From: Pseudomonas sp. DTU12.3
GTDB lineage: Bacteria > Pseudomonadota > Gammaproteobacteria > Pseudomonadales > Pseudomonadaceae
Assembly: GCF_004124275.1 (NCBI RefSeq)
Contig: NZ_CP027218.1
Span: 3,723,501 to 3,787,500, forward strand
DNA length: 64,000 bases
Direction: 5' to 3'
This document shows positions 1-7,874 of the stretch, one piece after another; position 1 is the stretch's first letter; each line of letters begins with the position of its first letter. Both the position numbers and the translations under genes were made by a program. Below the pieces are notes generated by a model that saw only the letters and a list, made by a program, of their open reading frames with translations, made no database searches and was not told the origin of the DNA.

Positions 1-108
1 GTTCTTGGGCAGTCAGCGTCAAAAATTTCGACCACAGGCTGTCATTCACAGCTTTGCCAAACAAGCTTTGCTACTCTGCCGCACCCACTTCATCAGGACA
101 AACGGCAG

Positions 109-592
109 ATGGACATTGACCCGCAGTTCATTGTTCATGAAACCGACCACTGGGTTATCAACCACCACCTGGCGAGCGCCCTCCCCGGGTATCTGATGCT
201 GGGTTCCAAGCTCGAAACCTCTTCATTGGCTGACGTATCGGCTGAAGCCTTGGGCGGAAATGGGTGGCCTGCTGGCCAAGACCCAGCAGCTCATGGAGCG
301 GATATTAACTCCTACGCATCTTTACATTGGCCGCTTTGGGCATCAACCCGGCTGGCCCATTCACTTCCATTTCATTCCGGTTTATCACTGGGTCGAAGAC
401 TTGTTCTGGAAGGATGAGCGCTATCGGCAACTGGCAAACTTTGCCTACGCTGAAAACGCCCTCGCGGCGACTGACGGTGCCGAGTTGACGTTGTTTATCT
501 GGAGGGAGTTTGGAGAGAACCCGACACCTCCAGAGGCGCCGGGGCTGTCTGTCGAAGAAGTGATCAACGAACTGCGTATTGCGTTCCGTTGA
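109..592 (+). pseudogene. HIT-like (histidine triad) family protein, frameshifted
   Basis: Two overlapping frames together give one HIT-fold protein of about 160 residues. The first frame starts at the ATG at 109 and carries the family's N-terminal strand (FIVHETDHWVINHH). The second frame enters near 253 and carries LYIGRFG and the histidine motif PIHFHFIPVY. The frames are joined by one extra G in the GGG run at 252-254; removing it reads LADVSAEALAEMGGLLAKTQ, a smooth junction. HIT proteins are nucleotide hydrolases or transferases acting on nucleotide-phosphate bonds. Either the gene is broken or a G was over-called. No stop lies upstream of 109 in the first frame, so an earlier start outside the window is possible. 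Confidence 0.75.
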
Positions 593-889
593 TCAAGAAC
601 GCAGTTCGATGCGCCGTCCTTACTTAGATGAAATGGCATCTCCCCCTAATTTCAAAGTATTCGAGAGCGCCCGCCCGCTTGGGAAGTCTGGCGGCGGCTG
701 CGGTGGAGTTGCACGTCACCATCGGCGCGGTCGCATCGCTGAAGGTCGTGATTGTTTAACGTTTTTGCGTTGTGTTTAAGGACACTTGGCGTTACGTCCG
801 AAAGGCTACAACGCCTTGCGCCGTTGCCTACGACTACGCCAGAATCCGCCGGCTTGTGCGCTTGGAGTGCCATCGGTAACTTGATTCGC
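593..889. other. Intergenic stretch with no convincing gene
   Basis: Short open frames exist on both strands, but none has a ribosome site or recognisable motif. The right end runs into the structured leader of the DUF6124 gene. Confidence 0.5.
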
Positions 890-1113
890 GTCACTGATTC
901 GCAGTGACCGGGTTTAGTAGCCCGAGGTAAATGAAAGTGCACAAGCGTCTGTCAAAAAAGGTATTCACGTACCTTTACTTGATGGCGGCTGTGCGTAGGG
1001 CGCCTCCGGGCGCGCCGGCTTTCTTCTTTTCCCCGGTCTACTAACCTGCGCACCGCTGCCACCCCCTGTTTAGTAGCTCGGCGCGGCGGCCACATAACAG
1101 GAAAAAGAAGAAC
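890..1113 (+). promoter_or_regulatory. Structured leader upstream of the DUF6124 gene
   Basis: The leader holds, in order, a perfect 7-bp hairpin (GTCACTG 890-896, loop ATTCG, CAGTGAC 902-908), the motif GGTTTAGTAGCCCG (911-924), a 37-codon reading frame, CTACTAACC (1039-1047, nearly the reverse complement of GGTTTAGTAG), and a second GTTTAGTAGCTCG (1068-1080). A GC-rich stem with an adjacent pyrimidine run lies near 988-1030. The ordered direct and inverted copies suggest an RNA or DNA control element for the gene at 1114. The function is inferred only. Confidence 0.45.
931..1044 (+). CDS. Possible 37-aa leader peptide
   Basis: ATG at 931 is preceded by GAGG (924-927) with a short 3-nt spacer, and the frame runs to TAA at 1042. 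The N-terminal third is basic (MKVHKRLSKK). A hydrophobic centre follows, then a proline/glycine-rich tail (APPGAPAFFFSPVY). Its frame spans the GC-rich stem, so it could be a leader peptide whose translation affects downstream folding, or merely an open frame inside a conserved structured element. No known family is recognised. Confidence 0.3.
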   Translation: MKVHKRLSKKVFTYLYLMAAVRRAPPGAPAFFFSPVY

Positions 1114-1476
1114 ATGTTCAAGATGACGCCGAACCCGCCGGACACTGATCCGGCCTCACCTTATGAATCGCTTGATTCAAGAAAGCTTCACGACGCGGCT
1201 GAGCGTGCGCTCGATCATTACCTAAATCCCGCTGCGGCGATCATGGCTACGCCGTATCAGGCGAGCACGATGTTTCTGGTTAACCCGGAAACGGATACCG
1301 AGTCATTGCTGGTTAACGCGTGCGAATCGCTGGCCTCGGCCTCCATCATGCTGGGGGATGTTGCGGGGTTGGTGGATGGACCGATTCGCAAGACGTTGCT
1401 GGGCATTGCGCAGGTGGTAATGCTTGGGGAGTTGGCGGTGAATAGGGCTTTGGACAGGGTTGAAATTACAGACTAG
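1114..1476 (+). CDS. DUF6124 (formerly DUF3077) family protein
   Basis: A 120-aa protein starting MFKMTPNPPDTDP behind an AGGAAAAAG ribosome site. The disordered proline-rich start, the LDSRKLHDAAERALDHYLNP block and the helical C-terminus (LLVNACESLASASIMLGD, then a repeated helix ending ALDRVEITD) match a small family that is abundant and multicopy in Pseudomonas. Its function is not known. It is a monocistronic unit with the unusual leader before it and a stem-loop just after its stop. No signal peptide or membrane segment is visible. Confidence 0.8.
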   Translation: MFKMTPNPPDTDPASPYESLDSRKLHDAAERALDHYLNPAAAIMATPYQASTMFLVNPETDTESLLVNACESLASASIMLGDVAGLVDGPIRKTLLGIAQVVMLGELAVNRALDRVEITD

Positions 1477-1487
1477 GTCATTGCATT

Positions 1488-1513
1488 CAGTGGCGATTTG
1501 GCCGTCGCCACTG
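1488..1513 (+). terminator. Stem-loop after the DUF6124 gene
   Basis: CAGTGGCGA (1488-1496) and TCGCCACTG (1505-1513) form a perfect 9-bp stem with an 8-nt loop, 12 bp after the stop. The T-run that follows is weak, so this may stabilise the 3' end rather than terminate efficiently. Confidence 0.5.
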
Positions 1514-1859
1514 ATTGGATCAGATTCTTTTGAGCGCTTGTGAATGGCTGCTTTCGGCCAGAAGCGGACGTTTGCTAGCGGCCGCTACCGGTCAGAAGTA
1601 ATAGCGCACTGAAGCCCCTTCTGTACGTCAATTCCTATTCGTCACCTTCCCACACATGACCTTCCGCTCAATCGGTAAGCTCATCAAAGTAAGCTAGGGT
1701 GGGGCGTGCATATCATCCATTTTTTGCCTCTCGCGACGGACTGAAACCGGCCAGAATCGGCCTTTCATTCACGGGCTGCTTCTTGCGCTTTACAGATGAT
1801 CGAAGACGGCTACGAAATCAGGGTCGATTTAGTTCGGTTGATCGAATTGTTCGGACTGC
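1514..1859. repeat. Intergenic stretch with degenerate GGCCA-type repeats
   Basis: No gene is seen. Phrases such as GCTTTCGGCCAGAAGCGGAC (1552-1571) and CCGGCCAGAATCGGCC (1747-1762) belong to a loose intergenic repeat type seen in pseudomonads. A related phrase lies on the other side of the nuclease operon near 5105-5151. Confidence 0.35.
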
Positions 1860-2789
1860 TTAGCTTCCTAAACCCGCTTGATTCCACCTTATCTCAAGGT
1901 ATTTAGGGTCAGGATCGGAGCCGTCTATACGCGGCCGAAGCTTTCGTCCGGAAAATTTTTGATAATTCGTTTCCGCTAATAGCTGTGATACCACGACTTT
2001 GAACGATGTCGGGTCAATGACTATAAGGCTGGCATCAAGCAGACGATGGAGATCAGAGCGCAGTATCAGCCCGTTCCCCGTATGGTTTACCCCTGTCTCA
2101 GAATGGCTCGCAATGTGGGCCGCCTCAAGCACCTCCACCACACTCTCGCCGGATATCGCGCACGCGCTATCGTACAACTCCATCATATTCAGTCTGAATC
2201 GACTTTGATTACGCCTGGCTTTTCGCTTTGTCTCAACCGTCCGACCGTCATCATCTCTAGCCTCAACAAGTGGCTGACCAGCCTCGTCGTCGGATCTGTG
2301 CGCGTCTATCGCTCTGCGCATCAGTTCAAGAAATTGGTCGCAGAGAACGGGCCACTCGGCATCGTCAATGAATCGATAACCTTTGCGGGGCGTATTGATG
2401 CCGGACTGCAGGCCGCTCTTTACTCCTCTAACTGAGTCGGAATAGTTTTTATCAAACGGCGCGGGCTCACCCAACCACTCCCCAAGCAGCGCTACGTTAT
2501 TCTCATGACTCGGTACTTTTAGATGCCACGCGAAACGGCCCCGCTGATGCACAATCATCGACAAGTCAAGCTCAAAAATGTATTTCGTGCCCTTGAATAG
2601 AATGATGTAGAAAGGGCCTTCACCCCCACGCCAGCTGGTGAAACGCACATGCATCCCGTTGGGTAGTGCAATTGTCTCGTATGCTCCCGGCGCTCCGCCC
2701 GACGTCAACTCGACATCAACATAGGTCCCAGTTAATTCCCTCATCAACTCGTAACCAAGACTCTTATAGAACGCTGTATCTCGTGACAC
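1860..2789 (-). CDS. HNH endonuclease
   Basis: A 309-aa protein. The C-terminal third is an HNH_2-type nuclease: Cys210 (CAISG), His225 in LEAAHIASHS, Asn239 in TGNGLILRSDLH and His248, the usual ββα-metal core. A basic linker (TKRKARRNQ, about 187-195) precedes it. The N-terminal 160 residues are not recognised and may be the target-sensing part. It is the last gene of a three-gene minus-strand run, 64 bp after its neighbour. HNH domains of this arrangement occur in restriction and other anti-phage systems; that role here is inferred from the neighbours. Confidence 0.8.
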   Translation of the reverse strand: MSRDTAFYKSLGYELMRELTGTYVDVELTSGGAPGAYETIALPNGMHVRFTSWRGGEGPFYIILFKGTKYIFELDLSMIVHQRGRFAWHLKVPSHENNVALLGEWLGEPAPFDKNYSDSVRGVKSGLQSGINTPRKGYRFIDDAEWPVLCDQFLELMRRAIDAHRSDDEAGQPLVEARDDDGRTVETKRKARRNQSRFRLNMMELYDSACAISGESVVEVLEAAHIASHSETGVNHTGNGLILRSDLHRLLDASLIVIDPTSFKVVVSQLLAETNYQKFSGRKLRPRIDGSDPDPKYLEIRWNQAGLGS

Positions 2790-2853
2790 TTTCTCAATTC
2801 ATCCTATTTGATAACGCCATGGAATTTCCCACGGAAGGCAACGCGGTGATCAC

Positions 2854-3666
2854 TTACCGGGCTAGAGACGAAAAATCACGCAGCGTAATCAACATGCCGC
2901 TGTATGCGTCGGTTGGCTGAATCTCAATGTATTTTCCCAATGCGGGAATGAGGCCGTGCAGAAATAGTATGACCTCTTGGCCATCCTTCAAATATGGGTA
3001 AAGGACATCGCTGGATCTGACCCTAATCTTGATAGGGAGAACCTTCTCGCCGACCTTAAATCTGGTCTTTGTAGTGACATAGAAGGAATGGTTGTAATCG
3101 CTAACAGTGGCATTTCCATAAAGTATTTTACGATCTGAATTCAATGCTCCCTCCTCGCTTACGTGGCTGAGGGGACTGAAGGCATCGAAGTAAGTTTGGG
3201 GCTGAGAGGCGATGTAAAGAGGATGGGATTGTCGAGCACTCACACCATCCATTGAGCACCAAGCATTAACTACTTCCTGAAACGTGCCAGGGTGATGCAG
3301 GGGCGCTAAGCGGCTTCGCAGTGCGAGAGCGTTCATTTGTGCCTCAGAGGGTCTGATCCCTTTGCGTGGCATTGCGATAGGGCCCAGATGACTTGGAATG
3401 GGTAGCGGGGGAACGGTGGATTTTCGGAAGATGGGGGTGGTTGGAACTGGAGATTCTGTGGTTTTTTTCTTTTCGTTTGCACACCCTGGAGCGTGAGAGC
3501 CCAGTGCTCTGAAAAATGCGTTGTTAATCTTTGCCGGTACCACTTCGGCTAAGCAGTTAGCTTCCGGGCAGAAGTAGAAAAGATCTTTAGCATGATAGGC
3601 AAACTCTACCGATATTTTGGCGCCTATCTCCCAGCAAATTGCCGCCGTCATCAACTCATTTCTCAT
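2854..3666 (-). CDS. Unknown protein with N-terminal Cys/His zinc-knuckle
   Basis: A 270-aa protein. The ATG at 3666 is chosen because GAGGGG lies 4 nt upstream; a TTG at 3678 also opens the frame. Residues 33-62 hold C-x4-C-x19-H-x3-C (FCPEANC ... HAPGC), resembling the zinc-binding N-terminus of CoiA-like and some restriction-associated proteins. A proline-rich linker (about 75-95) leads to a C-terminal β-rich region of unknown fold (FKVGEKVLPIKIRVRSSD). It sits between a PD-(D/E)XK gene and an HNH gene, which suggests a recognition or scaffold subunit. No catalytic motif is visible. Confidence 0.65.
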   Translation of the reverse strand: MRNELMTAAICWEIGAKISVEFAYHAKDLFYFCPEANCLAEVVPAKINNAFFRALGSHAPGCANEKKKTTESPVPTTPIFRKSTVPPLPIPSHLGPIAMPRKGIRPSEAQMNALALRSRLAPLHHPGTFQEVVNAWCSMDGVSARQSHPLYIASQPQTYFDAFSPLSHVSEEGALNSDRKILYGNATVSDYNHSFYVTTKTRFKVGEKVLPIKIRVRSSDVLYPYLKDGQEVILFLHGLIPALGKYIEIQPTDAYSGMLITLRDFSSLAR

Positions 3667-3745
3667 CTGACCCCTCAAATTAGTTGCGTATTTCCTAGGG
3701 ATTTTTCCCCTTCTTGCTTGCCAGAAACGCCGCTACCCCACCAAC

Positions 3746-4909
3746 TCACGCAGCGTACAGCCCCCAAAAGTAAATATTGCTTGTATTGTCACGTTGAAGT
3801 TCTTCAACCGGCACACCATGGGCTGCCGAGTAGCCTACGATTGCCGCAATGCCAGCAGGTAAGGCGTACTTCAAGCCAAGGGCCGGGCCTAGGTCGTGAA
3901 CGCCACCGATGAAGTAAAGCGGGTTATATGTTTTGCACTGTTCCTCGAACGCAGGTCGATCTTCGACATCGATATCGATGTAACCGACGAGTTTCGGATG
4001 GGCCGGGATCCCGATTTTGAGAGGCAGGCGGTCCGGGTGCGAAATCGCTCCAGCAATGACCTGAGGCATAAGCCGCCTCATTACGACAGCAGTTTCAGGC
4101 CAGCAGCCGCCGATGAGCCAAGGTGAGCGAAGTAGTTCGTCAGTAAGGAGAAGGCGGGCTGCGACTTCCGCTCTTCGTATCTTTGGGGATAGGCGCGCTA
4201 AATATTCCCGAAGCCCGGACCGTGCCTTACGTGCCTCGGCATCCAGAACCCCTAGGGCCTCGATTTCCGCGACCATCGCAATGGCACTCTGCTCCTCGAC
4301 ATGATCAACAGCGACTACAGCGCTGGGATTGTTCTTCAGCTCCCAACTCGCTTCGGAACAAAATAGGGCGAGTTCTTCATCAGACAGCATGATGTTCAAC
4401 TCGCGGTCAAGCGGTAGGCGGAGAGCGGGGGGCAGAGGTGCAGTGCCTTTGTCGGTCGTACTGAAGAACTCGGGAAAATACTTGTGAGCGACCCATTGAT
4501 GATCTTCAAGAATACGCAGCAGGTCGTCCCAGCCATGGTAGGAGACTGAGAACAAGTTCGACTGCTTGTGCTGCCTTGTAAGCGTTTCAGCGTAGCTCAC
4601 GAGCTTCGCATCGTGGGGCGCTGTGGTAACAACCACCAGATCACTGATTGAAGGCGTGAATTTTTTTGCTCGATCAACCTCGGCTTCTATGGTTATTTGA
4701 TCCAACTTGCCTACCGCCTTGCACTGTAAGCCGATCAGGCGGTCGCCGCTGCGCACCACGACATCTACACCTTTTTGCCCCTGTCCATTCCTGCCGTACA
4801 AAGTCGACTTAGAGCCCGGGTGCTGAGCCCCCCAGAGATCCAGGGCGAATTTTTCAAACATTGTGGAATCTGAAATTACTGGTAGTCGTTTACCTTTAAA
4901 ACTACTCAT
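3746..4909 (-). CDS. PD-(D/E)XK (Mrr-like) nuclease with unknown C-terminal domain
   Basis: A 387-aa protein. The N-terminal domain has the restriction-endonuclease fold signature: Glu19 (FEKFALDLW), then GQKGVDVVV with Asp49, then GLQCKAV with Gln62 and Lys64, the Mrr-style E/D/QxK active site. The ITIEAEVDRAKKF helix and the LVVVTTAP strand follow. From about 160 to 387 lies a separate, mostly helical domain without a recognised family; it contains the phrase VAVDHVEEQSAIAMVAEIEAL. First gene of the operon. No good Shine-Dalgarno is seen, so the start is uncertain (a later ATG exists at residue 17). Confidence 0.75.
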   Translation of the reverse strand: MSSFKGKRLPVISDSTMFEKFALDLWGAQHPGSKSTLYGRNGQGQKGVDVVVRSGDRLIGLQCKAVGKLDQITIEAEVDRAKKFTPSISDLVVVTTAPHDAKLVSYAETLTRQHKQSNLFSVSYHGWDDLLRILEDHQWVAHKYFPEFFSTTDKGTAPLPPALRLPLDRELNIMLSDEELALFCSEASWELKNNPSAVVAVDHVEEQSAIAMVAEIEALGVLDAEARKARSGLREYLARLSPKIRRAEVAARLLLTDELLRSPWLIGGCWPETAVVMRRLMPQVIAGAISHPDRLPLKIGIPAHPKLVGYIDIDVEDRPAFEEQCKTYNPLYFIGGVHDLGPALGLKYALPAGIAAIVGYSAAHGVPVEELQRDNTSNIYFWGLYAA

Positions 4910-5223
4910 CCTAAGTCATTACTCGTTCAGCCAATGTGGGTTTTGCTCAGACGAAGCGGCCCGACATTAGCGGACCAGCAACGGCTGCTAACCGTCCGCC
5001 GTGTGCATGCCAATCGTAGCAAAATAATGGCACCGCTCCACTCCCTATTAATCCAGCTATGGAATTGGGCAGAGTTTAATCGCGAACACACTTATCGTGG
5101 ATGACCGCTTTTGGCCGTTTTCTGCCTTTCGCGACAGGCAGCAATCGGCCAATAGCAGCTGGTGAAGGGTATTGAAGGTATGAGTACGCTGATGTACCCA
5201 TACCGCTCAAGAACGTCTCAGAA
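4910..5223. other. Intergenic region upstream of the nuclease operon
   Basis: No gene is seen. It must contain the promoter of the minus-strand nuclease operon, but no confident -35/-10 pair can be named. Positions 5101-5151 hold a GCTTTTGGCCG ... CAGGCAGCAATCGGCC repeat related to those at 1552-1762, so similar repeats lie on both sides of the operon. Confidence 0.4.
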
Positions 5224-5704
5224 TCATTGCTTGTTCAAATCCCCCGGTTTCCAAACTTTGTCGAAGAACGCCTTGGTCGGGCCGTACAAACGCAGAATCA
5301 CGAAGTAGCCTTCGCCCGGCAGGGTTTTGACCCAGTTTTTACCGGCGCCGGGTGAGTCCGGGCCGAAATGCACATCGATCGTACCATCGGCATTGGCGAC
5401 AGGTTTGTCCATGGTATTGATCGATGGAAACGGCTGGCCATTGTCCAGGCCGGACGCGGTGATCGAGTCGTACGCAGTGACCGACCAGAACAGTGCAGCG
5501 GGAATATCTTTGGGCAGGTTCAGCGTGTAGCTATTGCTGCCGGAGAGGAATTCACCCTTGGCATCGACGAACGTGGCCGGGTACTTGGCGCCAACGTTTT
5601 CCATGTTCACGGCCATGCCCGGGCTGGCGGAATAGGCGTTAGTGAAGAAGCCGGTGCGCGGGTCAATGTAGTTGAACGTGTCGGCGGTAAACGTCGCGTT
5701 GCCG
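5224..5704 (-). pseudogene. C-terminal DUF1214 fragment of a second DUF1254/DUF1214 gene
   Basis: About 160 residues match the C-terminal half of the neighbouring DUF1254 protein class: YIDPRTGFFTNAYSA, LPKDIPAALFWSVTAYDS, VHFGPDSPGAGKNWVKT and GYFVILRLYGP. The reading frame continues a few codons to 5730, but those codons (MCIFGPHFC) come from a repeat, so the homologous part ends abruptly at about 5704. The N-terminal DUF1254 domain is missing. It is therefore a truncated tandem paralogue, not a functional gene. Confidence 0.8.
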
Positions 5705-5705
5705 C

Positions 5706-5815
5706 AAAAATGGGGACCAAAAATGCACAAAAATGGGGACGGATTTATTTTCAGAAAAAATAAATCCGTCCTCTTATTTTCTTTTTCAGAAAAAATAAAT
5801 CCGTCCCCTTATTTT
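5706..5815. repeat. GGGGACGGATTTATTTT-type inverted repeat cluster
   Basis: GGGGACGGATTTATTTT (5735-5751) faces its near-perfect reverse complement at 5757-5773 and an exact one at 5792-5808. Partial copies (AAAATGGGGAC) occur at 5706-5717. Motifs of this kind are often found near Y1/RAYT-type transposase genes in proteobacteria. No transposase is present here, so it looks like a non-autonomous element or scar exactly at the break in the DUF1214 fragment. Confidence 0.65.
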
Positions 5816-5867
5816 GCTAAACCGCAGCTGCCACGACGACTTTGCATGTTTGGCCACCTCGTTTGCT

Positions 5868-6104
5868 TCAATCGAGTGTCCATAGTGTTTCAACGATAAG
5901 TGAACGCACCCAGCGATGGCCTGCGTCTCGCTGAGTTCGTTCATGCCAGGCCAAGATTTTTCTGAAGCCTGGAATTTCAAAAGGCGGCTCTACTGATGTG
6001 AGCCCGATGTTGTTCACTGCCAATCGACGCGGCACGACAGCGATTATGTCGCTGTACGCTAGAATCTCTGGAAGTACCAGAAAGCTGGTCACCGACACTG
6101 TCAC
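5868..6104 (-). pseudogene. C-terminal fragment of a LysR-type regulator
   Basis: The frame reads TSFLVLPEILAYSDIIAVVPRRLAV, then EPPFEIPGF and LAWHERTQRDAGHRWVRSLI, the standard end of a LysR effector-binding domain. Only about the last 75 residues remain, with no HTH or dimerisation region. It lies between a DUF1254 gene and the repeat cluster, so it was probably captured during rearrangement. The GTG at 6104 is not a true start. Confidence 0.75.
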
Positions 6105-6141
6105 TCCTTAGCGCTGTCAGTGATTTTGCAAAGGTGTTCAT
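6105..6141 (-). pseudogene. Possible 5' remnant of the second DUF1254 gene
   Basis: An ATG at 6141, 20 bp after the stop of the intact DUF1254 gene, begins MNTFAKSLTAL, which resembles the start of a Sec signal peptide. After about 11 codons the sequence turns into the LysR fragment in another frame. With the C-terminal piece at 5224-5704 this suggests a tandem paralogue whose middle was replaced. Inference only. Confidence 0.35.
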
Positions 6142-6161
6142 CGTAAACGCCCTTGTCTCGT

Positions 6162-7625
6162 TCAATTGGCTTTGACCACAGCGGGCGGCACCCATTGGCC
6201 ATTCAGCGCGGCCGGCTCAGGCCAGTACGCGCGAATGTAGAGCGAGAAATCAGCACCTTTGGGCGTCGGCAGCCAGTTGGTTTCCTTGTTCTTGCCCGGC
6301 GATTCACTCTGCACGTAAATCGTTAGCGAGCCGTCAGCATTGGCTTGCAGGGATTTGTTTTTGGTGCCGATGGAATAGCGCTTGAGGTCGTTTGGCGAGA
6401 AGAAGTGCTGTTCGTTGTACAGCGTCAGCGACCAGAAGCCTTTGACCGGCGGCAACTGCCCTTTGGCGAAGGTCACGGTGTAGCCGTTTTGCCCGTTGAG
6501 GCGCGTGCCGGCCTTGTCCAGATCCTGGTAGAAGTACTTGGTCTCTTTCTGCTGATTGACGAAGATGTTCGAGCGCGCGACCGCAGTACGGCTGAAATAG
6601 TCGGTGCCGAATGCCGCGCCGTTGCTGATGGTGCTCCAGTGATCCGGCAGTTGCAGGCCGTAGTTACGAAACTGCAACAGCGGGTCGATGACTTCGCTGT
6701 CGGCTTTTTTCGCTTCATCGATCATCGCCGCCTTCAGTTGCGGATCAGCCTTGGCGATGGCCGCGAGAGTGGCCATCTGCGCGTAGCGGGCTTCTTCGCC
6801 CGGCAACGGTTTGGCGTCCTTGAGTAGCGCCGGCAACTCGTCGAAGAATTTCTCCGGCATCACCCATTTGGTTTCGCCGCTGCCCGCCGCCTGCGCCGGG
6901 AGTTTCGGCAGTTTCGCCCAGTCCCGGTGTTTGACCTTGCCGTCGTATTGCGACAACGGGTACATGTCCACGCCCGACAGCGACGCTTGAATGGCCGCGC
7001 GGTCGACAGCGCTATCGTCCTGGAACACCCGGGGAATCACGAAACCGGTGTTGGTGCGCGAGCGGAAGACTTTGGTGATCCCGGCCGGGACTTCGCCCTT
7101 CCAGTCAGGGCCCACCAGCAGATAGAAACCGGGCTTGGTGTCATACATCTTGCCGAGTTCGGCAAAGCTGTCGGAACGCAAATCCACCACTTGGTACACC
7201 CAGAAACGGCTGCCGAAATCCGGCACCTGCAACACCACCGGTTCCAGATCCAACGCGATGCTGCCCGCGCCGTAGACCACGTCCTGATTCGGGCAGGCCA
7301 CGAGGCGCTCGGCCGGATCAATGTAATCGCTAAGCATCGATAGCCGATTGATTGGCGCGACCGGAACAATTCCGCCCATCAAGCCCGGTTCAGGCAAATC
7401 CTTGAACGCTTGGCGACGGTTAAAAATATTGGCCATCGGCCAACCCCAGAAATACGCCTCACGGGCCATCATCCGCACGTAGGGCTCAGTGACCTTGGTG
7501 TTGGCGACAGGCCCGGCAACGGAAGCTTCGCCAGCGTAGCTGGGTGGCACCAGCAGGGATGTGGTTGCCAGTGCACCGAGCAGCGTCAGTGCGAACAGGT
7601 TCAGGCGATGGGGCGATTGATTCAT
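6162..7625 (-). CDS. DUF1254/DUF1214 domain periplasmic protein
   Basis: A 487-aa protein. The ATG at 7625 is chosen for its AAGGA ribosome site and the signal peptide that follows (hydrophobic LNLFALTLLGALATTSLLV, then SYAGEA). The N-terminal DUF1254 domain includes EAYFWGWPMANIFNRR and NQDVVYGAGSIALD. The C-terminal DUF1214 domain (from about 360) includes KGFWSLTLYNEQHFF and NWLPTPKGADFSLYIRAYWP. The family is common in proteobacteria and has no agreed biochemical role. A broken tandem copy lies downstream. Confidence 0.9.
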   Translation of the reverse strand: MNQSPHRLNLFALTLLGALATTSLLVPPSYAGEASVAGPVANTKVTEPYVRMMAREAYFWGWPMANIFNRRQAFKDLPEPGLMGGIVPVAPINRLSMLSDYIDPAERLVACPNQDVVYGAGSIALDLEPVVLQVPDFGSRFWVYQVVDLRSDSFAELGKMYDTKPGFYLLVGPDWKGEVPAGITKVFRSRTNTGFVIPRVFQDDSAVDRAAIQASLSGVDMYPLSQYDGKVKHRDWAKLPKLPAQAAGSGETKWVMPEKFFDELPALLKDAKPLPGEEARYAQMATLAAIAKADPQLKAAMIDEAKKADSEVIDPLLQFRNYGLQLPDHWSTISNGAAFGTDYFSRTAVARSNIFVNQQKETKYFYQDLDKAGTRLNGQNGYTVTFAKGQLPPVKGFWSLTLYNEQHFFSPNDLKRYSIGTKNKSLQANADGSLTIYVQSESPGKNKETNWLPTPKGADFSLYIRAYWPEPAALNGQWVPPAVVKAN

Positions 7626-7874
7626 AAAAGCATCCTTACTTGCGGGATCACCTTTTGCTGGTGAGTCGCAGGAAAGATAGCTCAAGTTTGGTGGAGTGAC
7701 GCTTGATCGGCTTGAACGTCAGCTTCTGGCCCAGCAGCCATCCAAAAACGCCCTACGCCAACCAAAAACCGCGATCAAAATAAAAACTTTTCCCCCACGC
7801 TGCATCCATTCCCGCCCCTGCTCCGTAAATTCATCACCCTCACTCGAAGGGTCGAAGAATTCAGGAGATGCATC

